Assembly: GCA_024516035.1 (NCBI GenBank)
Contig: CM044955.1
Coordinates: 13,182,079-13,246,078 of the forward strand
Reading direction: 5' to 3'
DNA: 64,000 nt
DNA from: Bactericera cockerelli
Taxonomy: Eukaryota > Arthropoda > Insecta > Hemiptera > Triozidae
The notes below the pieces were generated by a model. The model ran no database searches, was not told the DNA's origin, and saw only the letters and a list, made by a program, of their open reading frames with translations. The position numbers and the translations under genes were made by a program. Position 1 is the first letter of the stretch. Each line of letters opens with the position of its first letter. Shown here in pieces: positions 32,627 to 44,767 of the stretch.

Positions 32627-32771
32627 CCGACCTCAGTAGCTTGATCGATAACGCGGCGGACTTGTAACCTGGAGGTCGGTGGTTCAAGTCCCGGTGTCAG
32701 AGTAGATTTAGTGAAGCGAGTTTGAGTAGTTGTGATATCACGAAAGTGATTGACACAAATATGATAACTGT
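32627..32771 (+). mobile_element. tRNA-derived SINE-B
   Basis: The head is gacctcagtagcttgatcga; the B-box is ggtggttcaagtcccggt. The body is gcgagtttgagtagttgtga + tatcacgaaagtgattgaca, ending aaatatgataact. Four plus-strand copies in the window share this layout. Confidence 0.8.
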
Positions 32772-32849
32772 AAAAATATACATTCTAAACGTAACAATGT
32801 CCGTCCACTTTAGAAGGTCTCTCTATACTGCAAGAAAGTTGCTGTAAAA

Positions 32850-33100
32850 ATTCTATCACATTTAGGGTCCACGACACCCGATGGAGCGTTGAATGCACCA
32901 GTTCTCGTATTAGGATCACAAAAATTAAGTAACATCCAGCGAGGTGAAGACTTCGTGATATCTGCCATTTCGGCCCACCCCAGGCTGGGTGAGGTTACTG
33001 TGAGTAGCAGGTTTGTGAGTTTCCTGCAAATGGAGGGCAACACCCCCGTCGTGATATTAAGACCGTGCAGTTGAAAGCGAGGTTAAGCCCAAATTAAAAA
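32850..33100 (+). mobile_element. Retroposon family G copy
   Basis: Contains gcgttgaatgcaccagttct, ccccaggctgggtgaggtta, gcaaatggagggcaacaccc and an end gttgaaagcgaggttaagcc + an A-rich tail. About 75-80% similar by eye to 39475-39710. Confidence 0.65.
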
Positions 33101-33540
33101 AAAAGGTCAACGACAAGTTGAACAAAGCCACAGAATGCACATCAGCCTGAGCCATGTTTGCGAAACCTAGCACTGAGCTCATTATTCTAAATAATTTTAT
33201 GTTCTATAGTCGTGGACTGGGTTCCATCAGTGCGCGGGGTAACCTGGACCCTGGGGGACATATTAAAAAATGTAAGCGGCAACACCGGATCCCGAAAATT
33301 GTCTATATCAAGCTTTAAAAAAAAGATGGTAAGTGCGCGGACACAACGGAGGCCTATACCCTGGACCCTGGGGTAGAGCTAGTACCATGTAAAATAATCT
33401 GCCCATTCTTTTGAATGTAAGTGCGCGGGCACAAAGGAGGCCCATACCCTGAATCCTGGTGTAGATCCAGTACCTCGTAAAATAATCTAGCCTATTAAAT
33501 GTATGCAGTCACAACGGAGTCCGAAAATCGTCTTATCAAG
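33101..33540 (+). repeat. Degenerate long tandem duplication
   Basis: The phrase gtaagtgcgcggacacaacg + gaggcctataccctg(ga)acc and the following tagagctagtaccatgtaaa recur about three times at roughly 105-bp spacing. This leads into the 42-bp minisatellite. Confidence 0.5.
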
Positions 33541-34560
33541 CTGTAGCTGCCAGTGTCTGGGGTCGAAGGTCTAGGGTCTAGACTGTATCTGTCAGGGTCT
33601 GGGGTCGAAGGTCTAGGGTCTAGATGTATCTGTCAGGGTCTGGGGTCGAAGGTCTAGGGTGTAGGCTGTAGGTGCCAGGATCTGGGGTCGAAGGTCTAGG
33701 GTCTAGACTGTATCTGTCAGGGTCTGGGGTCGAAGGTCTAGGGTGTAGGCTGTAGGTGCCAGGGTCTGGGGTCGAAGGTCTAGGGTCTAGGCTGTAGGTG
33801 CCAGGGTCTGGGGTCGAAGGTCTAGGGTCTAGGCTGTAGGTGCCAGGGTCTGGGGTCGAAGGTCTAGGGTGTAGGCTGTAGGTGCCAGGATCTGGGGTCG
33901 AAGGTCTAGGGTGTAGGCTGTAGGTGCCAGGGTCTGGGGTCGAAGGTCTAGGGTCTAGGCTGTAGGTGCCAGGGTCTGGGGTCGAAGGTCTAGGGTCTAG
34001 GCTGTATCTGTCAGGGTCTGGGGTCGAAGGTCTAGGGTGTAGGCTGTAGGTGCCAGGATCTGGGTCGAAGGTCTAGGGTGTAGGCTGTAGGTGCCAGGGT
34101 CTGGGGTCGAAGGTCTAGGGTCTAGGCTGTAGGTGCCAGGGTCTGGGGTCGAAGGTCTAGGGTCTAGGCTGTATCTGCCAGGGTCTGGGGTCGAAGGTCT
34201 AGGGTCTAGACTGTATCTGCCAGGGTCTGGGGTCGAAGGTCTAGGCCTGTAGGTGCCAGGATCTGGGGTCGAAGGTCTAGGGTGTAGGCTGTAGGTGCCA
34301 GGATCTGGGGTCGAAGGTCTAGGGTGTAGGCTGTAGGTGCCAGGGTCTGGGGTCGAAGGTCTAGGGTGTAGGCTGTAGGTGCCAGGGTCTGGGGTCGAAG
34401 GTCTAGGGTCTAGGCTGTAGGTGCCAGGGTCTGGGGTCGAAGGTCTAGGGTCTAGGCTGTAGGTGCCAGGGTCTGGGGTCGAAGGTCTAGGGTCTAGGCT
34501 GTATCTGCCAGGGTCTGGGGTCGAAGGTCTAGGGTCTAGGCTGTAGGACGTAGGTTATAG
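33541..34560 (+). repeat. 42-bp minisatellite, about 24 copies
   Basis: The unit is roughly gccagggtctggggtcgaag + gtctagggtctaggctgtaggt. Variant units carry gtatctgtcag in place of gtaggtgccag, or gggtgtagg in place of gggtctagg. Variants are interspersed in runs, suggesting higher-order duplication. There are no spacers, so it is not a CRISPR array. No frame is open through the whole array. Confidence 0.95.
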
Positions 34561-34909
34561 GCTCAAAGTCCTCGTTGTGGTCGCCTACATAGAGGCAGGC
34601 TGAAGGCACCGATAGAGTGATGGTTTCCAAACAACAGGATTGTTATAAGCAGCAACCGAATTGACTCGCATCGACAAGAAAGCGTCTTACCTATATATTT
34701 CGTAATAACTGAAATGTATTACATAATATACATATCTATGAAACACATCCAATTAATACAGTCAGACCGGGATAAGTTCAGGTCAAAATTTATATTTCTA
34801 TAAGTAAAAATGACCTCTTCATAAGAAAACCTGGATTTAAGAGAGAAAAATTCCGGTCCCTTGAGTTCTCTTATATCCAGGTACACCTCACCTCCTCTTG
34901 GTTTTTTTT
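34561..34909. other. Spacer after minisatellite
   Basis: AT-rich, with short direct repeats of the type ataagttcaggt / ataagaaaacctggatt / tatatccaggt near 34775-34885. No gene seen. Confidence 0.3.
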
Positions 34910-35090
34910 TTTTTAAGCTTTATTTGGAGGACAAACAGACAACAGTATAAAATTAAGAAAAGAAAGGAAAAAAAAAAAAACAAACAAATGACAAAATAAA
35001 TAAGTAAAAATAAAAATAAAAAAAATAACAATAATGTCCTGCCTAAAGGGCGGGGTTATTGCCTGTGGTAATCTCTTCCACCCAACCCTT
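34910..35090 (-). mobile_element. LINE 3' end, 5' truncated
   Basis: On the minus strand, gggttgggtggaagagatta then ccccgccctttaggcaggac and an A/T-rich 3' UTR ending ccaaataaagctt. It belongs to the group at 31858, 39187 and 49158. Confidence 0.55.
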
Positions 35091-36092
35091 AGAGCCTGGT
35101 TCAGCCTGGGCAACGCATTGACATGCCACTAGAGTACTGACAATTTTGGCGATCAAACAATCACTGCCATCAGATTTCTTGATCAAGTTTATTACACATG
35201 TCTTCTCTTGAGATGTGTAATAAAGCCATACGATAAATAAATAATAAATTAACTGTTTCACTGAAATAAGTATTGGTAGACACAAAAGTTTCACCTCACT
35301 CAAGTCAAATGCAACATTCCAGGAACACGTGTGTATGTGTAGGTAGTAGGTAATTAAAGTCAAGTATATAATATGAGTCAGTTCAGACTCTGTCAAAAGC
35401 AGATTTAGCAGATATAGAAACTCTCTCTTTTCTCATCTAAATTTTATTGTAAGCACTGAAACTACCTAATACGTAGAAACAAAAATAAAAGATATGCAAA
35501 CCACAGTTTAGCAGTGAGTTAAAAAGAACGAGAAAAAAGACTTCTAAAGAAAATGGAGCCTCCTCCCTTTGACTTGGCTAAAATATTTCCCGTGTTTCTT
35601 CCAGTGAATAAGCCAGAGATCACAGGGTGGGGAGAGGTACACAATTTGTTAAAGAAAAGAGTTTGTTTATGGGGGTTTAAATATGTTCTTTGAGTATGTA
35701 TAGGGGTAGTGTGGGCAAACTGGAAAAAAGAAAAGAAAACGTTCCTTCGGGAATAGGTCACCCCCATTTTTCCTTCCAATGGCTTTGGAAACAGTGAAAG
35801 CCTTTTAGAGGGGCAAAAGTTTTAAGTGACCCAACAATATATTATTTAAAAAAATATAGACTTGACTTCATTATACAAGGCAGTGAATTGAACTTCGCTC
35901 AGTGCTCAGGAAGTTTTCCGCATTACGGAAAATGTTTCATGTCGTGTTGAGAACAGAAGGACAGACTTTTTAAGCCATAATGAAATCTAGATTTTAGAAC
36001 GGGATGGACTTTAGAAACACTGTTTCATTGTACAAATAGGTAAGTAGCTTAAAAAGCGAAACTTACTTTAAAAAAGAAAGTATATTTTTACA
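35091..36092. other. Intergenic, no supported gene
   Basis: ORFs of 117 codons (35043-35396, minus) and 86 codons (35519-35779, minus) have no recognisable motif. Part of the first is LINE sequence. Confidence 0.35.
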
Positions 36093-36093
36093 T

Positions 36094-36302
36094 GTCCCGG
36101 TAGCTCAGTGGTAAAGGCGACACTCTGTGAAACCAGAGGTTCCAGAGCTCGCGGGTTTGAAACTCAGCTGGCACATGACAAGTTTTCCTCCCATTTGGGA
36201 TTTTTACCACATAATAATACGTTTTGGGCTTACTACTGGAATAATGGGACTTAATAGTCCTAATCGGGCAGTTTAAATAAGAAGATGTTATTATTATTAT
36301 AT
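36094..36302 (+). mobile_element. tRNA-derived SINE-A
   Basis: The head tgtcccggtagctcagtggt, a B-box variant (gcgggtttgaaactc), the standard body and an (att)n tail. The flanks tatatttt on both sides suggest a TSD. Confidence 0.75.
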
Positions 36303-37680
36303 TTTTTCACTTAGTTGTCACAAGGATAACGTTCACAACGAACATCGAACCTGCACTCTGCACCTGACCGCCATCTTAACATTAATCTACGTTGATTATT
36401 TCAAATATTAATGAATAAAATCTATTGAGAAAAGAAATCCTCAATAGTTCTCACAGAAAAATTAATAAGTATAAACAGATGTGGCGACTTGACACCGTAA
36501 ATGTATACAGAGGGTAATAAAATAAAATAAACGATTGACAAGGAAGAAAATATAAAAAGGTATCATAAGATTCAGAGGGCGGAAAGAGAGAAATAAAGTC
36601 TTACTGTGCTTTTCTTTTACGATATTTGAGCTATGTTGTAACCTATAACTTTAATACAGATACTTCTCTTCGTTATTTGTTCTAGGTGCCCTTACAAACT
36701 GAGATTTAAGCACTTATGTCAGTCAGAAACAAGAATGCGCTGAAAATAAGCAACGTCTAGCCGGTTTGTGACAAGATGGGTGACAGTGAGCTCAAATCAT
36801 CTTCATGCTGGCCTGCTGGGATTATTTTCGGATGAGTCATTCATTACGCTTAACAAAATTGGCCCGTGGCGCAGCATGGGGAAACGATTATTCGATACAA
36901 AAATCAAACCAAACGATCTTTTTCCGAGAACGCCTCGCAGATACGACAGAATACTGAAAACATTATGTATTATGTCGCAAAAACCGAACTGTAGCCCACA
37001 TGAGGAAAATGAAAGTTTCTGGTAAGCTCAGCTCAAGTCTCCGACACGTTCCGTTGAAATCCCAATTCCAATTTAGCTTGTCTCCTCCTCCTCCTCCTCC
37101 TATCGTATTAAACTCAATACGGGATTTAATATTGTGTGTTTGTATGTATTATATTTATATACACAAGTCATAAAATTAAAGTGAGAATGTCTTATTTACC
37201 CAAAAGGAATGCTCTTTCAGGGTTTGTATAATGACAAAATCACACATTCGTTTATTTTTTAGAATATTTTCTATTAAAAGAAAAGTAAGTAGGTACCTAC
37301 TATGAAAAATAAAGTCACTTCTGATACTGATTATTCAATCAAGTCTACATGGAATTTAAATACTTTAAAAAAAATCTCCATGAATCATTAGAATTTTGTT
37401 ATTAGGAGTAAAAATTCTTCTCCAAAGAATTATTAGATTTATTTCATTTGAAGTATTAGAACCCCATAGGCAGAGTAGTAGGAATCCCCCAAAAATACAC
37501 TTCGTGTGCAAAAGACGCCAAGAAAATAACAATCCTTCTTAAATAGAATTACCTTGAAAATGATTGCCTTAAAAGGAACTGATATCAAATGAAGGCCAAG
37601 TTCTTGTAAACTGGATATTATCTGCCCACAAAAGAGTCTCAAGTACAGGAATCAAGCTGACAATTGGACATGATATTTTC
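36303..37680. other. Intergenic, no supported gene
   Basis: An 85-codon frame at 36768-37025 (+) has no recognisable domain. A (tcc)n run is at 37080-37100. Otherwise unique AT-rich DNA. Confidence 0.35.
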
Positions 37681-37813
37681 CATTTTTCTGCTTTTTAACA
37701 ACACTAAAATTTAACATTAAAAATCTTGGCAAGTTTGAAACATCAAAAAATTGCTTTGAACTTGCCAAGATTTTTAGTGTTAAATTTTAGTGTTGTTAAA
37801 AAGCAGAAAAATG
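37681..37813. repeat. Near-perfect hairpin, 56-bp arms, 21-nt loop
   Basis: The left arm (37681-37736, starting catttttctgctttttaac) pairs with the right arm (37758-37813). There are two differences, both readable as G-U in a plus-strand RNA. The element is 133 bp in total and no TSD was obvious. It could be a small MITE, a recent inverted duplication or a hairpin-RNA precursor. Confidence 0.8.
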
Positions 37814-38639
37814 GGATGCTCAGGTCGGTAAATTAGATAATATGGTATGCATATTATTTACCATTTTGGGTTGGGTCAACCATAAACCACATATTTTATG
37901 TCAATTCTGAGACAATTTAGGCTAGTATTTTAAGGATAAGGTAAAAAGAAAATCATCTTCAAATTTCAAGTATTTGTGTTAGTTTGAGAAAAAATAAATA
38001 AACTGACCTTAAACTGAATAAAAAAATAAACTGAACAAATCTGATGGTATCAACAAGTAGTGTCTTCACTATGAGTCATTTCGAAAAGGGATTTAGTCAC
38101 GGACAAGATATTTAACTCGCTATAACTTCCTTATGACTGATCGGATTTGTGTCTTTCTCATACATAACGATGCGTCTAGGTCCATAGAATCCATTTTCAT
38201 AATAAAACAAATTTCGAAAAAATTGGACTTAAACCGTTTTCAAAATAACTGATTCAATTATTTTCAAATGGTTTTGATTGGAGCGATCAAAATTCAGGAG
38301 CTTAGAAATGATCTATTTTTGTTTACCTTATTTCATTTACATTGTATGCCAACTACCTGCATACCGAATAAAATAATTTATTTACACCCAAAATAACGAT
38401 ATCCGAGGTTAATGTTTACTAACATGCTTCTTTGAAACACTTAAGGATCATGCTGATAACAACATGACCCTCTATTTTTTTTATCTTTATTCGCACCCTA
38501 GTCTGAGTTCGAGAAAGAGAAAAATACATTCTCAAGATCTCAAGGTAGATTTGTAAATCTAGAGCCACCGCACATTTCCCCTCTTTGGTATCCTTACTCG
38601 GCACCAAAGGGGAGGTTCATATGGCAAGCTACAGCTCGT
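37814..38639. other. Intergenic, no gene seen
   Basis: At 38095-38300 the text (aactcgctataacttcctta, gatcggatttgtgtctttct) resembles the interior of insect DNA transposons, but no termini were found. The rest is AT-rich. Confidence 0.3.
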
Positions 38640-38736
38640 CTTCTATGCTCATTTTTCGTCACGAGGTATGAGTGATTCGCACCCCGAACACCCAAGTACA
38701 GAGCATTTCAAATAAAAATTCTACCCAGTTAACGGA
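38640..38736 (-). repeat. SINE-D fragment
   Basis: Contains tcatttttcgtcacgaggta and ccaagtacagagca in reverse orientation. The tRNA-like head is lost. Confidence 0.5.
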
Positions 38737-39186
38737 ATATTTTACATCTATTGTTTGATACAACACGTGCTGGACTGGTTTGACTGGTACAACAAAAGAA
38801 AAGAGTTTTATTTGTCTTTTTTGCAAGAAAGGTTCAATGTATTACGTAGGTACCCTTTCGTTAGTGTCTAGGTACCTGCATGTAAAGTCAAACCTATTTT
38901 TTCAAACTCGTAACTTCTTACAAGATATAGGTGATTTTCTTGGAATTGTTTTTACAACTATACCCATTTAGGAATGTATGTGTATTATGTATTCTTTGTG
39001 TCATTATCGCATTCCCATTCAGGTTCTAGGTCAACACAAGAGATCAAGAGAACCGGAATCGCTTATGTGCACACAATAATATTGTAACCAAATTAACTAT
39101 ACATTTTTTGTCGATTCTGGGGTTTGAAGCCTTCCTGACTGGGTAGCGAGGATCTCACCTGCTAATAATATAACATGAATTTTCTG
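38737..39186. other. Intergenic, nothing recognised
   Basis: AT-rich with a 63-codon chance ORF. No repeat family was identified. Confidence 0.3.
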
Positions 39187-39395
39187 TAAGTTGTAAAGGG
39201 TTGGGTGGAAGAGATTGCCATAGGCAATAACCCCGCCCTTTAGTTAGGACTTATATTTTTATATATTTTCTATTCTTTTTCATTTTCATTGTATATATTG
39301 TTTCCATTTTTTTTCATTGTTAAATTAATTATTTGTATGTACATAATGTCCATTTATACCTAATAAAACATTGTATAATAATAATAATAAGTTGG
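39187..39395 (+). mobile_element. LINE 3' end, 5' truncated
   Basis: Starts gggttgggtggaagagattg, continues ataaccccgccctttagtta + ggac and ends taataaaacattgtataata with a (taa)n tail. The sequence is nearly identical to 49158 over the first 60 bases. Confidence 0.6.
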
Positions 39396-39474
39396 CCAAA
39401 TTGTTACAGAACTCAAATTGATGAGTCACGGCTAGCAAGCCTGTGCAACATACTAAAACTAAAGATGACTTTTG

Positions 39475-39710
39475 CCACACCTAATTAGGTGCCATCGTCG
39501 GCGCGTTGAATACATCAATTCTCGTAGGATCACCAATGTTAAACAAAGTCTAGCGAAGTGAAGACTTTATGATGCTGGCTATCTGGCCCAACCTATGCTG
39601 GGTGAGGTTAATGTGAGTAGCAGGTTTGTCAGTTTCCTGCTAATGGAGGGTAGTACCCCCGTCGTGATATGCAGTTGAAAGCGAAGTTAAACCCATATTA
39701 AAATTATTTT
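39475..39710 (+). mobile_element. Retroposon family G copy
   Basis: The landmarks are gcgttgaatacatcaattct, gctgggtgaggttaatgtga, cccccgtcgtgatatgcagt and gaaagcgaagttaaacccat + an A-rich end. A relationship to SINE-F is possible, since both carry the gctgggtgaggttaatgtg and cccccgtc(g/c)tga blocks. Confidence 0.65.
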
Positions 39711-39797
39711 AATGGAGGACCTACCTAACTAGGTACCTACCTACTACCTACCTGTAATTATTTTAGTTTTGTATCCTTATAATCCTTATAAAAAGCC

Positions 39798-40162
39798 TTA
39801 TATATCTCCCTTGCTTTTATTCCATATTAGCTTATGTTGCTTTTGGGGTTGGCATTGTTCAACCTCATGGTTGATGTTGGTAGGGAGGAGCACGTTTTTT
39901 TTATGGCTGGATGCCCTTCCTAACGCCAACGATTCTACTTGATTTAACGTCCTGAATTAGGACGGGGGTTTTACCCTCCATTAGCTATTAATCGTACCAG
40001 CTACCCACATTAACCTCACCCAGCCTGGGTAGGGCCGGAAATGGCAGCCTCACGTGTTTGGATGGAACGGAATTTTCTTCGAAAAGTCTGCCCCAGTCGG
40101 GAGTTGAACTCGGGAACTTTGAACTACGGGCAGTAGTCACAACCATTACGCCACGGAGGCTA
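39798..40162 (-). mobile_element. tRNA-derived SINE-F
   Basis: On the minus strand, the A-box region (gcctccgtggcgtaatggtt) and B-box (gagttcaactccc) are followed by a body of about 290 bp. The body has ctgggtgaggttaatgtggg, cccccgtcctaattcaggac, gaagggcatccagccataaa and a 3' end aagcaagggagatata. Other copies are at 54222 and 60388. Confidence 0.7.
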
Positions 40163-41489
40163 TAAAAAGCCTTATAATATCTTAAAGGTATTTCATTGAA
40201 TAATTCACTCACTCACATCTTGAAAATTAAAAAAAAAACTAACTAGTCGAAAAATAGTAGGTACATCTATAATATCTGAGAACCTAATGAAGGTCGCTGA
40301 AAGAAAGATAACACACCCTACAGTTCAGCAATCAATCGATACCTTAATTTTATTTCATTTACGAGTGTGGTATCCCGATACTGTGAGAAGACACTCTAAT
40401 CCAAAATATGTTGTGCGCTACCAATGACTTAAGGAGCTTATAACTCAAAAACCGTAAATTTTTCGAAGATAGCTATTCTGACGAGGAATCATCTGCCAAA
40501 ACTCAGGAATATGTCCTGAAAGTTTCAGCTCGATACAATATAGCTTTAATAGCGATTCATGTGATTACGTGAAGAGAGGTCGGTGAACGTCAAAAATCAA
40601 CAAAAATGTTATAACTCATAAATGGTTATAATTATATAAAAATTACATAGAATTAAAAAAGCTGTAAATTAATCAAATAATTAATATACAAAGTTTCAGC
40701 TTTCTATCATTTGCCACATTCGAGATATATGTGATACCGCCAAAGCGCCGCCGACCGCGGTCACGCCGCCGACCGTGACCGCGGAAGTTTTTTTTGGTTA
40801 AAAACCTCGAACTGCAAGCATTATGAACTCGTAACCAAAATGTCATATTTTAAACTTTAACCATAAGCCCATGGTAAGACGAATGCGGAAAAAAAAAAAA
40901 AAAAAAAAAAAAAAAATGAGACCAAAGTATGAATCTTTTACTAATATTAGGGGTGTTCGTAAAAGCGGTTAGGAGTATCAGAAAAAGGTAAAATAAAAAG
41001 TAATATTCTTCTATTCGACAAGGAAAACACGAATATGAAGAAAAAAATATAAAAAGTTTTGTTTAAGTAGGTCAAAATTACAAAAGAAAGTACGTACGAA
41101 CTCGGTTTAGCGTAAGTATAGCACGCTCGTTTTGTTTTTCTTGGCGTTGCAAAACTAGCGTTTTGCTTGATAAGTAACTACACTACTTACACTGGTATTC
41201 TATCTTGTGATCAGCTAAACACATTAGTTTTGAGTCAATAAGTATAAATAGTGCTTTATTTAGACCGTCAGCACAAGACAGGTAGTACCATTAAACCAAC
41301 AGGCCAACAGTTTAACCAAGCACATCTGTGATGTGTGGGAATCAAACGCGTAATTTAGAACTTGAGACATAAGTTTAGTGTCCATTCTCGCAGACAACTT
41401 TTGGACCGCTTTAAAAAAACGCTCCTTAAAGATGGATACCTTCAGTTGTTTGTAAGGGATACCTTCCAGTGCGCTCGTGTTGACACAGC
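40163..41489. other. Repeat-like block with GC hairpin and poly(A); no gene
   Basis: At 40755-40784 the arms ccgcggtcac and gtgaccgcgg form a 10-bp GC-rich hairpin with a 10-nt loop in otherwise AT-rich DNA. A run of about 30 A ends near 40915. The sequence between 40380 and 40920 has the style of an uncharacterised repeat. The ORF at 41260-41514 overlaps retroposon family H and is not supported. Confidence 0.4.
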
Positions 41490-41650
41490 ACCTAATTAGG
41501 AAGTATTGTGTCATTTCTCACCCATTAGAGGGGAGGCATAGTACGGAATGAGCAGGCTACAACACAGACCACAAGCGTCTACAGTAGCTCCTGTTTCATA
41601 GCTACTAAATAAAAAAGTCTGTGGAACACTCATCTTAAAAAAATACAGAT
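41490..41650 (+). mobile_element. Retroposon family H copy
   Basis: The landmarks tattgtgtcatttctcaccc, aggctacaacacagaccaca and tctgtggaacactcatctt are followed by an A-run. It pairs well with 8469-8640. Confidence 0.6.
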
Positions 41651-44136
41651 TTTCACTGTCAAAGTCTTAGAAAGATCCAGCTCGTCAAGTAACGCCAGCC
41701 AACCGGCCTATAGAATATAATATTGGAGCACAATAAAAGAGTAAGGGGCATATTACTTCATCTTGGAACAATTGAGCGAGAAAGTGACCATTCAAAAATC
41801 CTTACACAGTTTATCTGAACTTTGAGAGTGACAAATTTGCGTCCTCAGAGTAAATTAGGAATTGTGTAGATGTATGGAGATATATTGAGGTGGAAACCCT
41901 TCAAATGTAACAAAGAAATGAAACATTCAATTTGAATTTTGGTGTGAGGCGTTTACTGATTGAAAATAGACGTTCCTCCCTACTCCGCTGCACAACTAAA
42001 TTAAAAATGAAAAATCAGTAACAATATGTGAACTCATGTCTTCTGATTTCTATAGTCAATAAATTTGTCTTTATCGTTCATGTGTCTTTCTGCTGTGCTT
42101 TTGGTACTTGCTGGGCTTATGTCTTTTTGATTTTTAGAGTCCATGAGTAAAATTTCCAGGCATTTCCATGCTGGACTGCCAATGACAGTCGTTGGCGTAA
42201 GAATGCCCGCCTGGTATCACCACACTTGCGTTGTAATTTTGAAGTAGTTTGATCGCTTTTAGTTCTGAGTTAATTCTCACTCTTGTGCTGATTAACTGAT
42301 CAAACCAAAATACAGTAAAACCTTTATAAACAGTATATTTGAGTATTCAGGAAACCTGGATAAACAGCGCATTTGAGTATTCAGAGAACCTGGATAAAAT
42401 GGAAAAAAAATTCGCGGTCTACATACTTATTTTCAATACTAATGCTAATACTTTTTCAAGCAGGTTCGAATGTAATTACATTTATTTTCACTTGCTATGT
42501 AGCGAATAATTGCAAATTACTGTTGCTAGATAACGTTTATCTAGCTTTATTTTCGGGAGCAGATCCTGTTTGTCACTTATCCTCTTTTTGACTTATCCGT
42601 TTTTGCTCACTTGCTCATAAAATAATTTCTCAAAATCGAAAAGGACTGTCCTCACGGAGAAGAGAAGCGGGAAATGAGATACTCTAGTACATATTATTAT
42701 GTTCTTTGTTGAATTCTCAACCCTCTGTTTTGAGAAAGAAGGAGCACCTACTTAATTCACAAGGAATTTATTATCTACTTACTTCTTAAGCTGAGACTAG
42801 CATTGGAGAGAGAGAAGCTAAGCTGGCAGAGTGGATAGTGCTAGGACCAGAGCACATGGGGTATAATATTTTATTCAAGTAGCCTCATATATCTCCAGCA
42901 GAAGGTAACTGCTAGACAGAGACAATGCTGACTTAATATTTTCAGCTTCATACAGTATCTTTTGTTCGCTGAATTTTAGGGTTCTTCCAGTTAAGTATTT
43001 TCTAGACGCTTTTTGGCGTAAGGTATGTTTAGAGAATAGCGCGAAAGCCTTTGAAAAGGTACAGTGTTTCAACTGTGAGGAACAGCACCATTTTGTGGGA
43101 ATGAACACCATTTATTAATTTTGTGTAAATCGACACCATTAAAAAAAGTATAAAAATAAAAAAAATATCTAGATAGGTTCTACAAATTCTACATGAAGAT
43201 AATACAGAAGTTTTAACATTGTGTAGATTTTAAAGCTATAAAATGAATGACTCCTGAAGAGAGGAAAAGCAGGGAGCAGGGGTTTAAACACCCTGTTCCT
43301 CTTCCTAAAACACCATTATTTAATTCCAAACATGTTCTTACTTTTACAGTATGTAAATAATTATTGATACTAGAACCACGTGATAATACTGTTGAAGTAG
43401 AAAACTTCAATTTTAAACTTTACATATTGTATTATGATAATTTTTATTACTTTTTCATACAGTCATATTATTATATGCATCTATGTATAAATACTTGATT
43501 ACTTTTCAGGAACTAATTTTATTAAGTTATTTAATTATAAACCTAGTATTATTTTCAATAATTTTTAGAAATATATATTTAATTTTTTCCATAGGAATAT
43601 CCGAGGCCCTATGTTTGTCGTTGATAGATATTATCAGATACATATATGTGGGGAGAACTATAATTTTGGATAGTGACTCAAATAATAATTCACTGTTTGT
43701 ACGTACTAATAGGCATACTAATGGATCATAAAGAAAATAAAAACAGAGAAAATATTAACTACTTACGAGTACTTATAATATATATTTTTTTACAATAAGT
43801 AGATTCATCAATAATAAACATTAAACAAACGAATTACAAAAAATAGGGAACACCTTAAAATACAAAGGTATCTAATGATTTTTTTTACCGTGGAAATTTG
43901 ATTATTTTTACATCAAAAGTCCACATTGGACGTCAAGCGTTGACATGAGAATTGCTCAGACAAAGAAATATTTTTCAAATAAATTTACAATACATCGAAA
44001 TAAATCTGTAGTAGATGCAACAAATATTTCGGTATCTATTAAAACATTAAATAAATAGTTTACAATAGTTGATAATAATTGTGAAATTCAATCAAAATCA
44101 TGATGCTAAATTTTTTTAAGAGCTCGCCTTTCTAAA
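41651..44136. other. Intergenic, no supported gene
   Basis: A short direct repeat (aacctggataaa with cgcatttgagtattcag) is at 42325-42400. A tRNA-like fragment is near 42820-42860. Chance ORFs of 65-82 codons occur at 42373, 42875, 43213 and 43483 with no domain evidence. Confidence 0.35.
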
Positions 44137-44213
44137 TTTTTGTCGTACTTGGGAATCAAACCACCGACCTCGAGGTTACGAGTCCGCCACCTTATCCATC
44201 GAGCTAGGGAGTA
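44137..44213 (-). repeat. SINE-B head fragment
   Basis: The reverse complement of a SINE-B-like tRNA head (cgtaacctcgaggtcggtgg). No body follows. Confidence 0.5.
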
Positions 44214-44279
44214 CTGAGCTCGCTGAGGCTTATTTTAGGAGTTAACCTTGTCAGCCTGAGGCTCATAAAGATTGCACAT

Positions 44280-44767
44280 AGGGCGAAATTAATAGACAAA
44301 TTCTATGTATCAAGTCATTACTAAGCGTCGGTTTTCCCTATCTTACACAGTACGCAATCCGTGACTAGTCCCCTACAATAATTTTTTGAAACCAAGATTT
44401 GAACTCTTTGGAGGTTTCGAGTTTTCAAAGACTTAGGGCGAAATTAATAGACAAAATCTATGTATCAAGTCATTGCTTAGCGTCGGTTTTCCCCATCTTA
44501 CACAGTGCGCAATCCGTGACTTAGCGCCACAGAGGTATTACAAAAACGTCTATTAATTCCGCCCTTAGTCCCCTATAATAACTTTTTGTAACCAAGATTT
44601 GAACTCTCTGGAGGTTTCGAGTTTTCAAAGACTTAGGGCGAAATTAATAGACAAATTCTATATCACAAGTCATTGCTAAGCCTCGGTTTTCCGCATCTTA
44701 CACAGTGTGCAATCCGTGACTTAGCGCCACAGAGGTATTACAAAAACGTCTATTAATTCCGTCCTGA
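44280..44767. mobile_element. Tandem triplicate of the gggcgaaattaatagac MITE
   Basis: Three copies start near 44280, 44437 and 44637. The second and third are complete, with right ends acgtctattaattccg(c/t)cct. The first is cut after gtgacta. Between copies is the same linker (aaccaagatttgaactct, gaggtttcgagttttcaaag). The array therefore arose by duplicating a unit of MITE plus flanking DNA, not by three insertions. A solo copy is at 22889. Confidence 0.7.

Noticed and set aside
33541..34560. Regular repeats considered as a CRISPR array
   Set aside because: Units are contiguous with no unique spacers, and the context is eukaryotic. It is a minisatellite. The same applies to 49683-49948.
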